Assembly: GCF_001431295.2 (NCBI RefSeq) | Contig: NZ_LKAJ02000001.1 | Span: 3,224,001 to 3,288,000 of the forward strand | Reading direction: 5' to 3' | Length of the DNA: 64,000 bases | DNA from: Candidatus Berkiella aquae | GTDB lineage: Bacteria > Pseudomonadota > Gammaproteobacteria > Berkiellales > Berkiellaceae | In this document: positions 46,260-57,074 of the stretch, in pieces | Layout of the letters: each line of letters starts with the position of its first letter | Numbering within the stretch: position 1 is the first letter of the stretch | Made by a program: the position numbers and the translations under genes | The notes under the pieces: model-generated | What the model saw: only the letters and a program-made list of their open reading frames with translations | What the model was told of the DNA's origin: nothing | Database searches by the model: none

Positions 46260-46967
46260 TTAGTTTGCGGCTTCTTGCAACAAAACATCATAAAGTAAGG
46301 GAAGATTATGGGCATATGCTGCATTTTGTTGCCATGGAATGGTGATGACAGGAATATCCACAACATACTCTTTTAGATAATCGCTCGTTGCTTGCAAAGA
46401 AACACGACTTTGAAATGAAGCATTAACGACAACGGCAATCACTTCTATTTTTTGCATCCATAAAACCTGCAAAGCGGTGAGTGTATGGCTTAAAGCCCCG
46501 AGATAAGAACCGGTGACGAGAATACAACGGCTATTTAAAGCTTTAATCCACTCTAAATTAGTAAAACGTCCATTGATAGGTGACATTAAGCCTCCTACCC
46601 CTTCAATCAGATGGATTTTACCTTGCGCTTTAGCAAGTTCGCTTCGATGTTGGCAAAATGCAATCAGCTCATCAATATCAATGGGACTGCCTTCGGCCTT
46701 TGCTGCCATATCTGGTGTCAAAGGTAATGTAAAACGCCACGGTGAGATTGCTTGTATATGCGCGTCATCTAACGGCAAAGCAGCCGCTTTTAATAAAATA
46801 GCTGTGTCTGTTTCTGGTATTGCTTCTGCTGTTTGTGGCCAACCTGAAATAACTGGCTTACTTACCCAAAAAGGCTGCCTTCGATGCTGACCATATTGTA
46901 AAAGCTGCGCGGTGATAAAGGTCTTACCAATTTCTGTACCAGTTGCAGCGATAAAGATGCCTGCCAT
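46260..46967 (-). CDS. bioD: Dethiobiotin synthetase
   Basis: A 235-aa enzyme closing the ureido ring of dethiobiotin from DAPA, CO2 and ATP. N-terminal P-loop FIAATGTEIGKTFITAQLLQ, SKPVISGW with the substrate lysine, and IEGVGGLMSPI. ATG 46967 is chosen (the longer frame to 47009 overlaps bioA). It is head to head with bioA, with only 35 nt between the two start codons. Confidence 0.92.
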   Translation of the reverse strand: MAGIFIAATGTEIGKTFITAQLLQYGQHRRQPFWVSKPVISGWPQTAEAIPETDTAILLKAAALPLDDAHIQAISPWRFTLPLTPDMAAKAEGSPIDIDELIAFCQHRSELAKAQGKIHLIEGVGGLMSPINGRFTNLEWIKALNSRCILVTGSYLGALSHTLTALQVLWMQKIEVIAVVVNASFQSRVSLQATSDYLKEYVVDIPVITIPWQQNAAYAHNLPLLYDVLLQEAAN

Positions 46968-47002
46968 ATACTTCTTGCGCTTTTCTTTGGATGGATAAAA
47001 AT

Positions 47003-48271
47003 ATGACAAATGCTACCGTATGGCTCCCTTATGCGCAAATGCAAACCACATTGCCCCCTTTTGAAGTGGTAGCAAGTCATGGATCACGACTGGTCCTTGC
47101 TGATGGCAAAGAATTAATCGATGGCGTTGCTTCCTGGTGGACAGCCTGTCATGGTTACAACCATCCACACATTATCAACGCCATTCAAAAACAAGCCGCT
47201 ATTATGCCGCATGTGATGATGGGAGGATTAATTCATCCACAAGCGACACGCTTAGCAAAGCGTTTAGCAGCAATATTACCTGGTACATTGGATGCCGTTT
47301 TCTTTAGTGAATCAGGCTCAGTTGCCGTAGAAATTGCTATGAAAATGGCACTGCAATTTTGGATGAATCAACATCAAGAGCAAAAACATCGTTTTATCTA
47401 TTTTGAACATGGTTATCATGGTGATACTTTCTTCACGATGTCAGTGTGTGATCCCAATGAAGGGATGCATCGGTTATTTCATCGTGTTCTACCAACCCAA
47501 CACTTTCAACCCTTACCGACCACCGACGCCTTATTAGACAACTTTGCAAATTGGCTGAAAAAACATGCCCATGAATGTGCTGCTTTATTAATCGAACCGC
47601 TCGTGCAAGGTGCTGGTGGCATGAAAATGCATCACCCGGAAACCTTGCATGCGATTGCAACGCTTTGTAAACAACATGATGTGCTGGTGATTGCCGATGA
47701 AATTTTCACAGGATTTGGTCGCACCGGTTCCTTATTTGCGATTGATCAAGCGAATATCGTTCCTGATATTATTTGTTTATCAAAAGCGCTGACTGGTGGC
47801 ACATTGCCACTTGCTGTGACGGTGGCAAGTCAACACATTTTTGATGGCTTTTTATCAGATGACTCTCATAAAGCCTTAATGCATGGCACGACTTTTATGG
47901 GCAATGCCTTAGGGTGTGCCGCCGCGAATGCCTCCTTAGATTTGTTTGAAAGCGAACCACGATTAGCCCAAGTGGCAACGATTAATGCCGCTCTCTCACA
48001 GGCATTTGCCCCCTTGGCCGACATACCAGGCGTCAAAGATGTACGAACATTGGGTGCCATTGGTGTTATTCAATTAGAGCGCGCATTAACATCAACCGAA
48101 ATGTCTTGGTTCAAGCAACAATGCGTCAATGAGGGTATTTGGTGTCGTCCCATACAAGATGTGGTTTATACCACGCCATCCTTAACCATTGACCCCGCCG
48201 ATTTATCAAGCCTCACAGCGGTCATTGCCAAGCAGGTACGCGCATGGTCTACCCTTTTTTACCATGCGTAG
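47003..48271 (+). CDS. bioA: Adenosylmethionine-8-amino-7-oxononanoate aminotransferase
   Basis: A 422-aa PLP enzyme making DAPA from KAPA with SAM as amino donor. Visible: WLPYAQMQ, SWWTACHGYNHPHI, FFSESGSVAVEIAMKMA, YFEHGYHGDTFFTMSVCDP, VLVIADEIFTGFGRTGSLF, and the PLP-lysine motif LSKALTGGTLPLAVTV. An ATG at 46991 is also in frame; GGATGG upstream favours 47003. bioB, bioF and bioC are not in the window. Confidence 0.95.
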   Translation: MTNATVWLPYAQMQTTLPPFEVVASHGSRLVLADGKELIDGVASWWTACHGYNHPHIINAIQKQAAIMPHVMMGGLIHPQATRLAKRLAAILPGTLDAVFFSESGSVAVEIAMKMALQFWMNQHQEQKHRFIYFEHGYHGDTFFTMSVCDPNEGMHRLFHRVLPTQHFQPLPTTDALLDNFANWLKKHAHECAALLIEPLVQGAGGMKMHHPETLHAIATLCKQHDVLVIADEIFTGFGRTGSLFAIDQANIVPDIICLSKALTGGTLPLAVTVASQHIFDGFLSDDSHKALMHGTTFMGNALGCAAANASLDLFESEPRLAQVATINAALSQAFAPLADIPGVKDVRTLGAIGVIQLERALTSTEMSWFKQQCVNEGIWCRPIQDVVYTTPSLTIDPADLSSLTAVIAKQVRAWSTLFYHA

Positions 48272-48289
48272 TATACTCTTGCGTTCGAA

Positions 48290-50623
48290 ATGAGCCGTTA
48301 TCAGGAATTATATAGAATGCAAGATATTGCAAAACGCATTGCAGTGGAATTAGCAGTTGCCCCAGAACAAACAAAGGCAGCAATCCAACTCTTAGATGAA
48401 GGCGCGACCGTCCCGTTTATCGCAAGATATCGAAAGGAAGTGACCCAAGGTTTGGATGATACTCAATTACGTAACTTGCAAGAACGCTTGCTCTATTTAC
48501 GAGAATTAGAAGAACGGCGTGAAACCATTTTAAAAAGTATTACCGAACAGAATAAACTGACTCCCGAACTACAAGCACAAATTCTAGAAGCCGACAGTAA
48601 AGTTCGTCTAGAAGATCTTTATCGTCCTTATAAACCCAAGCGCCGAACCAAAGGTCAAATTGCGATTGAAGCCGGTCTTGAAGGACTTGCTGATGGGCTG
48701 TTTAACGATCCTAGCTTATCGCCCGAACAAACCGCATTAAGCTATGTTGACGCGGAAAAAGGGGTAAAAGATACCAAAGAAGCTTTAGAAGGCGCTCGGT
48801 ATATTCTCATGGAACGTTTTGCTGATGATGCAGACTTACTCGGCAAATGTCGGGCTTATATTGAAGAACATGCGTTACTGCAAAGTAAAGTGATTGAAGG
48901 CAAAGAAACGCAAGCACAAAAATTCCTGGATTATTTCGCTCACAGCGAAGTGTGGAAAAAAGTACCCTCACATCGTGCTCTAGCAATGTTTCGTGGAAAA
49001 CGAGAAGGCTTTCTTCAACTTGCATTGATACTACCCGAAGAAATCGAAAATCCACAAGCTATCTGTGCACCCCAACAAATGGTTGCGAATCAATTCCAAA
49101 TCGCTGCGAAAGGTCGTGCTGCAGATGCTTGGTTACAAGAAGTGGTTAGATTCACCTGGCGTGTCAAAATTCAAACACATTTAGAAACAGAATTATTAAC
49201 TGCATTACGAGAGAAAGCAGAAGAAGAAGCTATCGGTGTTTTTAAACACAACTTACACGATCTGCTCATGGCTCCTCCTGCGGGCGCACAAGCAACGTTA
49301 GGTTTAGATCCAGGCATTCGTACTGGCGTTAAAGTTGCGGTTGTTGATGCCAATGGTAAGTTATTAGCAACCGAAACCATTTATCCTCATGTTCCTCGCC
49401 AAGAGTGGAAACAATCTTTGGCGGTCTTACATAAATTGATTTCAGAACACCAAATCAAATTGGTTAGTATTGGTAATGGAACCGCATCAAGAGAAACAGA
49501 AAAACTGGTTGAAGATTATTGCAAATTATTCCCTGATCAAAAAATAACCAAGGTGGTTACTTCTGAAGCGGGCGCTTCTGTTTACTCAGCTTCTGAATTA
49601 GCGGCTAAAGAATTTCCGGATTTAGACGTTTCGTTACGTGGTGCTGTGTCAATTGCAAGACGTATCCAAGATCCTTTAGCTGAGCTAGTTAAAATTGAAC
49701 CTAAAGCGATTGGCGTTGGACAATACCAACATGATGTCAATCAAACCAAATTAGCACGAACACTGGATACCGTGGTTGAAGATGCGGTGAATGCTGTCGG
49801 CGTTGATTTAAATACCGCCTCATTACCCTTGTTGACACACGTTGCTGGGCTCAATCAGCAAATTGCTAGCAACATTATTCAATTTCGTGATCAAAAAGGC
49901 TCGTTTAAAAATCGAAGCCAATTAAAAGAAGTCCCTCGCCTTGGCGATAAAGCTTTCGAGCAAGCAGCAGGCTTCCTACGCATTATGGATGGTGATAACC
50001 CATTGGATGCATCAGCCGTACATCCTGAATCTTATCCCATCGTTCAGAGCATTCTGAATAAATCAGGACGTGAGTTAAAAGATATTATTGGCAACGCTAG
50101 TTTCTTACACTCTGTGAATCCTAAGGAATTTGTTAACGATCAAATCGGCCTGCCAACGATTGTCGATATTCTCAAAGAATTAGAAAAGCCAGGACGTGAT
50201 CCCAGAGCAAGCTTTCGCACCGCACAGTTCCAAGAAGGCGTTGAAACCTTAGATGATTTAAAACCAGGGATGATTTTAGAAGGCATTATTACCAACGTTG
50301 CCAATTTTGGTGCATTTGTTGATATCGGTGTCCATCAAGATGGTTTAGTGCACATTTCAGCGTTATCAAATGAATTTATCAAAGATCCGCGCGATGTGGT
50401 TAAAGCAGGTCAAATTGTTAAAGTCAAAGTACTTGAAGTTGATAAACCACGCCAACGTATTAGTTTAACAATGCGCATGGAAGATAAACCCAGTAGCACT
50501 CAAGCAAAACCTGCTCATAACACGAAAGTTAAAACCCAGCACAAATCCAAGCCGGTTGAACAAACAGGTTCTTTAGGACTTGCGCTACAAGCGGCATTTA
50601 ACAAACCCAACAAAGTCAAATAA
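48290..50623 (+). CDS. tex: Tex-family S1 RNA-binding transcription accessory protein
   Basis: A 777-aa nucleic-acid-binding protein. N-terminal Tex helices include [20 protein letters not shown], the central YqgF-like domain [17 protein letters not shown] (~340-356), then HhH repeats ([38 protein letters not shown]) and a C-terminal S1 domain ([20 protein letters not shown], ~655-725). A second Met at residue 10 is an equally plausible start. The short Lys-rich tail follows the S1 fold. Confidence 0.95.
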   Translation: MSRYQELYRMQDIAKRIAVELAVAPEQTKAAIQLLDEGATVPFIARYRKEVTQGLDDTQLRNLQERLLYLRELEERRETILKSITEQNKLTPELQAQILEADSKVRLEDLYRPYKPKRRTKGQIAIEAGLEGLADGLFNDPSLSPEQTALSYVDAEKGVKDTKEALEGARYILMERFADDADLLGKCRAYIEEHALLQSKVIEGKETQAQKFLDYFAHSEVWKKVPSHRALAMFRGKREGFLQLALILPEEIENPQAICAPQQMVANQFQIAAKGRAADAWLQEVVRFTWRVKIQTHLETELLTALREKAEEEAIGVFKHNLHDLLMAPPAGAQATLGLDPGIRTGVKVAVVDANGKLLATETIYPHVPRQEWKQSLAVLHKLISEHQIKLVSIGNGTASRETEKLVEDYCKLFPDQKITKVVTSEAGASVYSASELAAKEFPDLDVSLRGAVSIARRIQDPLAELVKIEPKAIGVGQYQHDVNQTKLARTLDTVVEDAVNAVGVDLNTASLPLLTHVAGLNQQIASNIIQFRDQKGSFKNRSQLKEVPRLGDKAFEQAAGFLRIMDGDNPLDASAVHPESYPIVQSILNKSGRELKDIIGNASFLHSVNPKEFVNDQIGLPTIVDILKELEKPGRDPRASFRTAQFQEGVETLDDLKPGMILEGIITNVANFGAFVDIGVHQDGLVHISALSNEFIKDPRDVVKAGQIVKVKVLEVDKPRQRISLTMRMEDKPSSTQAKPAHNTKVKTQHKSKPVEQTGSLGLALQAAFNKPNKVK

Positions 50624-50636
50624 CCCTAACAAAAAA

Positions 50637-51425
50637 ATGGATAAGTTTTGGGAGATGGTGAGCAAGCGAATAGAAGATTTAGCAATTGTAAAGAAGCGGC
50701 TCGCTCGCCAATGGGATACCGTGCAACATATTCTCATGCACGATATCCCTCAAGATTTGCAGAAATTTTTTGAAATACAGGGAAAAATTCAACAAGAACG
50801 TTTAGATCAGATGATTGAGTTTGCTTATCATAATTTGCAAACTGAATGGCTTTTTGTTCAACGAAATATCTCAACCTTTTTACAGTTTGCAACTAATTTC
50901 CTTCACAATCGCTGGAAACAATTGCAACCTAAACTCGATAATTTAGTCCAAACATCCTTTGCTATTTCAACCGCAACTTCGACCTTGCAATTATCCGTGC
51001 AAATCACACCCATTGTGCTCTCAGCGATGACGATACTTGCAGCAGCACCGATGCTGAATGCCTTGTTGCCTGAGTTTCTATTTAATACAACTGTGATCTT
51101 TTTTATTATGATGGGTATTTCAGCTTATGCTGGTTATAGTAAATTTAAAGAGCTGGAACTACGTGCTAAATTGGATGGTCAAATTGAAATCAATGACAAG
51201 CAAAATAAAAAACATAGCCGTCAACTTCACAAGCTTGGACAGCGCCTTAAAGAATTAGAACGCTCCTTGTGCCCAAAGGCAGGCCCCCTCCTTCTCCCTC
51301 CTACTGCGCCCCCCCCACCCGTGGCAATCCGATATCCTTTGAAAAAAAGAGAACGACAATCCGAACAACGCAAACCTCAACAAAAGATGGGAAAGCGGCC
51401 TCGTATAGGCGATAATCTACTGTAG
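50637..51425 (+). CDS. Membrane protein with proline-rich segment and basic C-terminal tail
   Basis: A 262-aa protein not recognised as a known family. Residues 1-105 are amphipathic helix/coiled coil, 118-140 and 146-166 are hydrophobic and could form a membrane hairpin, and 170-210 is a second coiled coil. Residues 217-229 are proline-rich (LLLPPTAPPPPV), and 235-256 is strongly basic (LKKRERQSEQRKPQQKMGKR), resembling a nuclear localisation signal. Signal peptide absent. It follows tex by 13 nt and precedes priA. An effector or host-interacting role is possible but unproven. Confidence 0.65.
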   Translation: MDKFWEMVSKRIEDLAIVKKRLARQWDTVQHILMHDIPQDLQKFFEIQGKIQQERLDQMIEFAYHNLQTEWLFVQRNISTFLQFATNFLHNRWKQLQPKLDNLVQTSFAISTATSTLQLSVQITPIVLSAMTILAAAPMLNALLPEFLFNTTVIFFIMMGISAYAGYSKFKELELRAKLDGQIEINDKQNKKHSRQLHKLGQRLKELERSLCPKAGPLLLPPTAPPPPVAIRYPLKKRERQSEQRKPQQKMGKRPRIGDNLL

Positions 51426-51448
51426 ATCTAATGTTGGAAATTTAACTC

Positions 51449-53446
51449 ATGAAAGCAGGTACAATCATCTATCAAGTTGCATTGAATGTACCCCTTCGCC
51501 GTTTGTTTGATTATCTGCCGCCTGAAAATGAAACCCCGCTTTTAGCACGTGGTACGCGAGTATTGGTTCCTTTTGGACGGCAAACCTTAGTGGGGATCAT
51601 TTTTGGCCATTCCGAAAAATCTGCCTTCTCTCACGATCAATTAAAAGCGATTCGTCAAGTTTGTGATCCTGCCCCATTATTCCCAGAATCTTTATGTACT
51701 TTTATTGAGAAAACCGCCGCTTATTACCATCATCCACTGGGCGAGGTGGCTTTTAGTGGCACCCCCAGTTTATTGCGAGAAGGAAAACCTTGCCCTTCTT
51801 TACCTGATGACATTGCAATCTCAACACAAGCGTCTGACATTGCTTTAAATGAACAGCAACAATTTGCCCTGCAAGCCATTCATGATGCCCAACATAGCTT
51901 TCAGCCCTTTTTACTCGAAGGTGTGACAGGAAGCGGCAAAACAGAAATCTATTTACGTGCTGCTCAAATTGCAAGTCAAAAGAACCAGCAAATATTAATT
52001 CTTGTACCCGAAATTTCACTCACACCTCAAACGCAACAACGTTTTATTGAAAGATTTGGCCAAGCTGTCATTTGCTATCATTCACGCATGACACCCAAAG
52101 AACGTTTCATTGCTTGGCTTAAAGTAAAAGAGGGGCATGCTGTTATTGTCATAGGCACCCGATCCAGTATTTTCTTACCATTCACCCAGTTAGGTTTAAT
52201 CGTGGTGGATGAAGAGCACGATTCTTCTTTCAAACAACAAGAAGGGTTTCGTTATTCTGCCCGCGACATGGCCGTTTTGCGCGCAAAATTATTATCGTGT
52301 CCCGTTGTATTAGGATCGGCAACACCAGCTTTTGAAACGCTATATAATGCACAAAGTGGTAAATATCAACATCTCACTTTGCCACTTCGTGCAACCAAAG
52401 TGCAATTACCCACCATGACGCATTTGGATGTCCGTCATAAAAAATTAGAGGGTGGATTATCGGCACAATTAATTCAGCGTATTGAGCAGCATCTCAAGAA
52501 TGAAGGACAAGTGCTCCTCTTTATTAATCGTCGTGGTTTTGCTCCCACTTACCTGTGCTACAGCTGCAACTGGATGGCGCAGTGTCCAAGATGCGATGCA
52601 CGCCTTACCTATCATCAACGCAAGGCAGCGCTCATTTGCCATCATTGCACCTATCAATCATCGGTCAATCAACAATGCCCCGACTGCCAAAGTGAAGATC
52701 TGCATCCGGTCGGCCAAGGTACTGAACAATTAGAAGCGGTCTTAACAAAACGTTTTCCAGAGATCGCCATAGCGAGAATCGATAGTGATGCAACGCGCAA
52801 AAAAGGCAGCCTAGAAGAATTACTTCATAAAGCACATCATAAAGAAGTTCCTTTACTGATTGGGACACAGATGTTGGCTAAAGGCCATCACTTCCCCCAT
52901 CTATCCCTGGTTGCGATTGTAGATGCCGATGGCGGGCTCTTTAGTGTTGATTTTCGTGCGGTCGAACGCATGGCACAATTACTGATTCAGGTGGCAGGCC
53001 GCGCAGGTCGTGTTCATCAAGCAGGCGAAGTCGTCATCCAAACCTGCTTTCCCGATCACCCACTTTTAAAGCAAATCCGTAGTCAAAACTACCCAGAATT
53101 AGCACAATCTTTATTAACTGAACGCTCGCACTGCCAATTACCCCCTTTTGCGCATCTTGCCTTAATTCGAGCACACGCCATGACGCCGCAATTACCAGAA
53201 CAATTATTAGCGCAAATACAGCAATCTCTTGTTCACTTAAAGATAGAAGGCGTCCAAATTTTGGGCCCCGTACCCGCTCCCATGCATCGGCGCCAAGGTC
53301 ATTATCGTTATCAGCTGCTGATCCAGGCCAAAGAACGTAAACCGCTCCATCAGGTTTTAAGTTATTCAACATCTATCTTAGAAAAATCAAAATTAGCAAA
53401 ACGGGTGAGATGGTCTTTAGATGTGGATCCGCTGGAAATGTTTTAG
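51449..53446 (+). CDS. priA: Primosomal protein N' (replication restart helicase)
   Basis: A 665-aa SF2 helicase restarting stalled forks. N-terminal 3'-DNA-binding region (VALNVPLRRLFDYLPP), Walker A LLEGVTGSGKTEIYLRA, DEEHDSSFKQQEGFRYSARD, and zinc-binding cysteines in CYSCNWMAQCPRCDARLTYH and CHHC...CPDC. C-terminal helicase motifs include GTQMLAKGHHFPHLSLVAI and QVAGRAGR. It is slightly shorter than E. coli PriA. The order priA-ftsN-hslVU resembles enterobacteria. Confidence 0.96.
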   Translation: MKAGTIIYQVALNVPLRRLFDYLPPENETPLLARGTRVLVPFGRQTLVGIIFGHSEKSAFSHDQLKAIRQVCDPAPLFPESLCTFIEKTAAYYHHPLGEVAFSGTPSLLREGKPCPSLPDDIAISTQASDIALNEQQQFALQAIHDAQHSFQPFLLEGVTGSGKTEIYLRAAQIASQKNQQILILVPEISLTPQTQQRFIERFGQAVICYHSRMTPKERFIAWLKVKEGHAVIVIGTRSSIFLPFTQLGLIVVDEEHDSSFKQQEGFRYSARDMAVLRAKLLSCPVVLGSATPAFETLYNAQSGKYQHLTLPLRATKVQLPTMTHLDVRHKKLEGGLSAQLIQRIEQHLKNEGQVLLFINRRGFAPTYLCYSCNWMAQCPRCDARLTYHQRKAALICHHCTYQSSVNQQCPDCQSEDLHPVGQGTEQLEAVLTKRFPEIAIARIDSDATRKKGSLEELLHKAHHKEVPLLIGTQMLAKGHHFPHLSLVAIVDADGGLFSVDFRAVERMAQLLIQVAGRAGRVHQAGEVVIQTCFPDHPLLKQIRSQNYPELAQSLLTERSHCQLPPFAHLALIRAHAMTPQLPEQLLAQIQQSLVHLKIEGVQILGPVPAPMHRRQGHYRYQLLIQAKERKPLHQVLSYSTSILEKSKLAKRVRWSLDVDPLEMF

Positions 53447-53513
53447 AATAGGAAAAATTCTTCTATATCGACCTATAATATAATATATAGATAGCTAATG
53501 AGCTCAAGCCAAT

Positions 53514-54212
53514 ATGACAAAAGATTACGCTAAAAAACGCAGGCTGCACGCTCCGGTAAAATCACGAGGGCATACTGCCAGCTCGACTCTCATCATGCCA
53601 ACTTGGGCTTGGATGATAACGGGGTTAACATTGGGACTCACCCTCGCTGCAATCTTGTATTGGAAGCTCAATGCCAAACATGCCTTACCACAGACAGCGA
53701 CTATTGCCATTGAAGAAACCAGCTCAAAGGGAACTCAAAAGCAGCGTGTGAGTGCGCAATCACAAGAAGAAAAGAGCCATCGCTTTGATTTTTACACCGT
53801 ATTACCCAGTATGACGATGGATACCCCCGACTCCACCACTTCTACTGTTGATTTGGCAATGAAAGCAGAGCCCTCTTTGCCTCTTTCAAAACCACAGCCT
53901 CAAGAAACGCAACCGCAGACCACGGCATTAACGACTCCTCAAGCATCACCTGCACCCTCTGCTGAAACTGAATCCAAATTTATTGTGCAAGTCGGTGCTT
54001 TTCGAACCTTACAACAAGCAGAAGAATTAAAAGCCCAACTCACCTTATCAGGAATGCAAGCTAGCATACAAACATTTGAGAGATCGCCTAGTGACACCTG
54101 GCATCGAGTATATGTTGGTCCATTTACTAACAAGTCTGAAGCGCACGTCTTACAACAACGCCTACAACAAACTCAAGCTCTGAATGGCCTGGTCTTAAAA
54201 ATGCGCGTATAA
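53514..54212 (+). CDS. ftsN: SPOR-domain protein, FtsN-like
   Basis: A 232-aa bitopic protein: basic N-terminus (KRRLHAPVKSRG), one membrane helix (~30-48, WAWMITGLTLGLTLAAIL), a low-complexity Gln/Thr/Pro periplasmic linker and a C-terminal SPOR domain (~155-230, FIVQVGAFRTLQQAEELKAQ...YVGPFTNKSEA) that binds denuded septal peptidoglycan. Position just before hslVU is that of ftsN in E. coli, supporting a role as division activator. Confidence 0.82.
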   Translation: MTKDYAKKRRLHAPVKSRGHTASSTLIMPTWAWMITGLTLGLTLAAILYWKLNAKHALPQTATIAIEETSSKGTQKQRVSAQSQEEKSHRFDFYTVLPSMTMDTPDSTTSTVDLAMKAEPSLPLSKPQPQETQPQTTALTTPQASPAPSAETESKFIVQVGAFRTLQQAEELKAQLTLSGMQASIQTFERSPSDTWHRVYVGPFTNKSEAHVLQQRLQQTQALNGLVLKMRV

Positions 54213-54240
54213 TGTAAGGCCATTCGTATCTATTCAGTCC

Positions 54241-54272
54241 AAAAATGAACCTTGGGGAACCTCCATTTTTGA
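54241..54272. terminator. Hairpin between ftsN-like and hslV
   Basis: Inverted repeat AAAAATG...CATTTTT within the 213-base gap. On the plus strand the distal arm ends in a short T run (CATTTTTGAG). It may terminate ftsN transcription or be part of the hslVU leader. No clear sigma32 promoter was seen in the rest of the gap. Confidence 0.35.
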
Positions 54273-54425
54273 GACAAGTTTGGATGAGAAGAGGGTCGAA
54301 AATGCGCAGCATACATAGCATGTGAGCAATTTGAGAGCTTTTTTCGTTCAAAATTGGCCAAAAAGGGACGCTCTTAAAAGGTGCTGGATAGTTACCGGCC
54401 ACTCATAGAATATTAGGAGTCTACC

Positions 54426-54971
54426 TTGGAACAATTCAGAGGCACAACAATTGTCGCCGTTAGAAAAGACAACCAAGTAGCACTCGGTGGTGACGGTCAA
54501 GTCTCCCTGGGTAATACAATTTTAAAAGCCAATGCCAAAAAAATACGACGTCTTTACAATAACCAAGTATTAGCTGGATTTGCTGGTGGCACCGCGGACG
54601 CCTTTACGCTCTTTGAACGTTTTGAACGCAAACTTGAAATGTATCAAGGCCACTTAACACGTGCTGCGGTTGAATTAGCTAAAGACTGGCGCTCAGATCG
54701 GATGTTACGCCGATTAGAAGCAATGCTAGCGGTTGCCAATAAAGAATCTTTATTGATTATTTCAGGTAACGGCGATGTCATTGAGCCTGAGAAGGGCATT
54801 ATTGCGATTGGTTCTGGTGGTCCGTTTGCTCAATCAGCAGCAACCGCTCTCGTAGAAAATACCGCCTTAGATGCAAAAATGGTTGTAGAGAAATCACTTC
54901 TGATTGCAGCCGATATTTGTATCTATACCAATAATCATCTCACTATTGAAGCACTAACACTTCACACTTAA
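54426..54971 (+). CDS. hslV: ATP-dependent protease subunit HslV
   Basis: A 181-aa proteolytic subunit of the HslUV (ClpQY) complex, which degrades misfolded proteins. The start is TTG, with AGGAG about 8 nt upstream. A short propeptide MEQFRG precedes the catalytic threonine in GTTIVAVRK. Further: [40 protein letters not shown] and [14 protein letters not shown]. It forms an operon with hslU (17 nt gap). Confidence 0.96.
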   Translation: MEQFRGTTIVAVRKDNQVALGGDGQVSLGNTILKANAKKIRRLYNNQVLAGFAGGTADAFTLFERFERKLEMYQGHLTRAAVELAKDWRSDRMLRRLEAMLAVANKESLLIISGNGDVIEPEKGIIAIGSGGPFAQSAATALVENTALDAKMVVEKSLLIAADICIYTNNHLTIEALTLHT

Positions 54972-54987
54972 TTGCGAGCAGTTATCT

Positions 54988-56328
54988 ATGAGTACTTCTG
55001 TTATGACCCCCCGCGAAATTGTTCATGAACTTGATAAACACATTGTTGGCCAAATGGCGGCCAAACGTGCGGTTGCTATTGCACTTCGCAATCGCTATCG
55101 ACGGATGCAGGTTTCCCCTAGCTTACGTAATGAAATTACCCCAAAAAATATCCTGATGATTGGCCCAACAGGGGTGGGTAAAACAGAGATTGCAAGACGG
55201 CTTGCCAAATTGGCTAGGGCCCCTTTTATCAAGGTAGAAGCAACCAAATTTACTGAAGTCGGTTATGTCGGGCGCGATGTTGAATCCATTATTCGAGATT
55301 TAGCAGAAATGTCATATAAAATGACGCGTGAACAAGCGCTAACCCAAGTAACCGAACGCGCTAAAGACTCAGCTTATGAACGTGTTTTAGATGTATTAGT
55401 ACCCAAAATCGGTTTTAAATCAGCGCCCGCCTCTGAAACGATTGGCGATGACAGTGCAGCCCGAGCGTCTTTTCGTGAAAAGCTACTTGCTGGCAAACTG
55501 GATGAGCAAGAGATTGAAATCGATGTTGCAATGCCAAGTGTTGGCGTAGAAATTATGGCGCCTCCTGGTATGGAAGAAATGACCAATCAGCTACAAAGCA
55601 TGTTTCAAAATATAACACCGAATCGCGCCAAAGCTCGCAAGCTTAAAATTAAAGAAGCACTCAAACTCTTACAAGAAGAAGAAGCAGCCAAACTTATCAA
55701 CGAAGAAGAAATCAAAACAACGGCGGTTGAACGCTTAGAACAACACGGTATTGTATTTATTGATGAAATCGATAAAGTAACTCAACGTAGCTCTCATGGC
55801 GGACCGGATGTATCACGAGAAGGTGTTCAACGTGATTTATTGCCATTAGTAGAAGGCTGCACTGTGTCAACAAAATATGGCACCATTAAAACGGATCATA
55901 TTTTGTTTATCGCTTCTGGCGCTTTTCATTTAGCGAAACCTTCTGATTTAATTCCTGAATTACAAGGTCGTTTACCTATTCGTGTTGAACTTGATGCATT
56001 AAATGCAAAAGATTTTACCCGTATTTTAACGGAACCCAATGCTTCTTTGACGGAACAATATATTGCATTATTAGGCACAGAGGGGGTTCACGTGCAATTT
56101 GAACAAGAAGGTATTGAACGAATTGCTGAATTTGCATGGCACGTCAATGAACGAACTGAAAATATTGGTGCGAGAAGGTTACATACGGTTTTAGAACGTT
56201 TATTGGAAAATATTTCATTTGAAGCCAGTGAGATGAACAATCAAACATTTGTGATCGATAAGCAATATGTTGAACAACAACTCACTACCTTAGTTGAAGA
56301 TCAAGATTTAAGCCGTTTCATTTTATAA
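54988..56328 (+). CDS. hslU: HslU ATPase subunit of the HslUV protease
   Basis: A 446-aa AAA+ unfoldase of the HslUV complex. Walker [19 protein letters not shown], pore loop [15 protein letters not shown], inserted I-domain (~110-230), Walker [13 protein letters not shown], sensor region [12 protein letters not shown] and the conserved C-terminal end RFIL that docks between HslV subunits. Directly downstream of hslV. Confidence 0.97.
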   Translation: MSTSVMTPREIVHELDKHIVGQMAAKRAVAIALRNRYRRMQVSPSLRNEITPKNILMIGPTGVGKTEIARRLAKLARAPFIKVEATKFTEVGYVGRDVESIIRDLAEMSYKMTREQALTQVTERAKDSAYERVLDVLVPKIGFKSAPASETIGDDSAARASFREKLLAGKLDEQEIEIDVAMPSVGVEIMAPPGMEEMTNQLQSMFQNITPNRAKARKLKIKEALKLLQEEEAAKLINEEEIKTTAVERLEQHGIVFIDEIDKVTQRSSHGGPDVSREGVQRDLLPLVEGCTVSTKYGTIKTDHILFIASGAFHLAKPSDLIPELQGRLPIRVELDALNAKDFTRILTEPNASLTEQYIALLGTEGVHVQFEQEGIERIAEFAWHVNERTENIGARRLHTVLERLLENISFEASEMNNQTFVIDKQYVEQQLTTLVEDQDLSRFIL

Positions 56329-56330
56329 TT

Positions 56331-57074
56331 ATGAAAGAAGATACCATCGACTTTGGTTTTAGAAAAGTACGTGTTGACGAGAAACAGAAGCTCGTTGCTG
56401 GCGTATTCGATTCCGTTGCGAGCCGCTATGACATTATGAACGATCTGATGTCTTTAGGTATCCATCGCCTCTGGAAACGTCATGCCATTTCATTGTTACA
56501 AGTTCGAGATCATCACGATGTGCTCGATTTGGCTTGTGGTAGTGGGGACCTCTCGTTATTAATAGCACCTAAACTCAAAAGCGGACAATTAACGCTTTCT
56601 GATATTAACGACAATATGTTAGCCGTGGCCAAAAACCGTCTTATCGACCGTGGTGTGGTTGGTAATGTCCATTTGGCTTTAGCTAATGCAGAGAGTCTAC
56701 CCTTTCAAGATAATAGCTTCGATCGCATCATTATTGGATTTGGGTTGCGCAACGTTACCCATAAGGATAAAGCCTTAGCCAGTATTTTACGCGTATTAAA
56801 ACCGGGTGGGCGTGCGCTTATTTTAGAATTCTCGCATCCTACCTCTTCATTGCTATCGACTTGGTATGATGCTTATTCTTTTAAAATGTTACCTTTTTTA
56901 GGAAAAATCATTGCGAATGATTCCGAGAGTTATCGCTATTTAGCAGAGTCCATTCGCATGCATCCCTGCCAAGAATCACTCAAGGCAATGATGTTAGCGG
57001 CAGGTTTTGATTCTTGTCACTATTTTAATTTAACTGGCGGAATTGTCGCAATTCACCAAGGAATAAAATACTAA
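56331..57074 (+). CDS. ubiE: Ubiquinone/menaquinone C-methyltransferase
   Basis: A 247-aa SAM-dependent enzyme C-methylating the quinone ring. N-terminal [29 protein letters not shown]-like block [21 protein letters not shown] loop [23 protein letters not shown] and [14 protein letters not shown]. It starts 2 nt after hslU. Together with ubiJ and ubiB it makes a ubiquinone gene block. Confidence 0.97.
   Translation: MKEDTIDFGFRKVRVDEKQKLVAGVFDSVASRYDIMNDLMSLGIHRLWKRHAISLLQVRDHHDVLDLACGSGDLSLLIAPKLKSGQLTLSDINDNMLAVAKNRLIDRGVVGNVHLALANAESLPFQDNSFDRIIIGFGLRNVTHKDKALASILRVLKPGGRALILEFSHPTSSLLSTWYDAYSFKMLPFLGKIIANDSESYRYLAESIRMHPCQESLKAMMLAAGFDSCHYFNLTGGIVAIHQGIKY

Noticed and set aside
54127-54402. 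Minus-strand 91-codon frame between ftsN-like and hslV
   Set aside because: It overlaps the 3' end of ftsN and a hairpin, and its sequence has no family resemblance; shadow frame.
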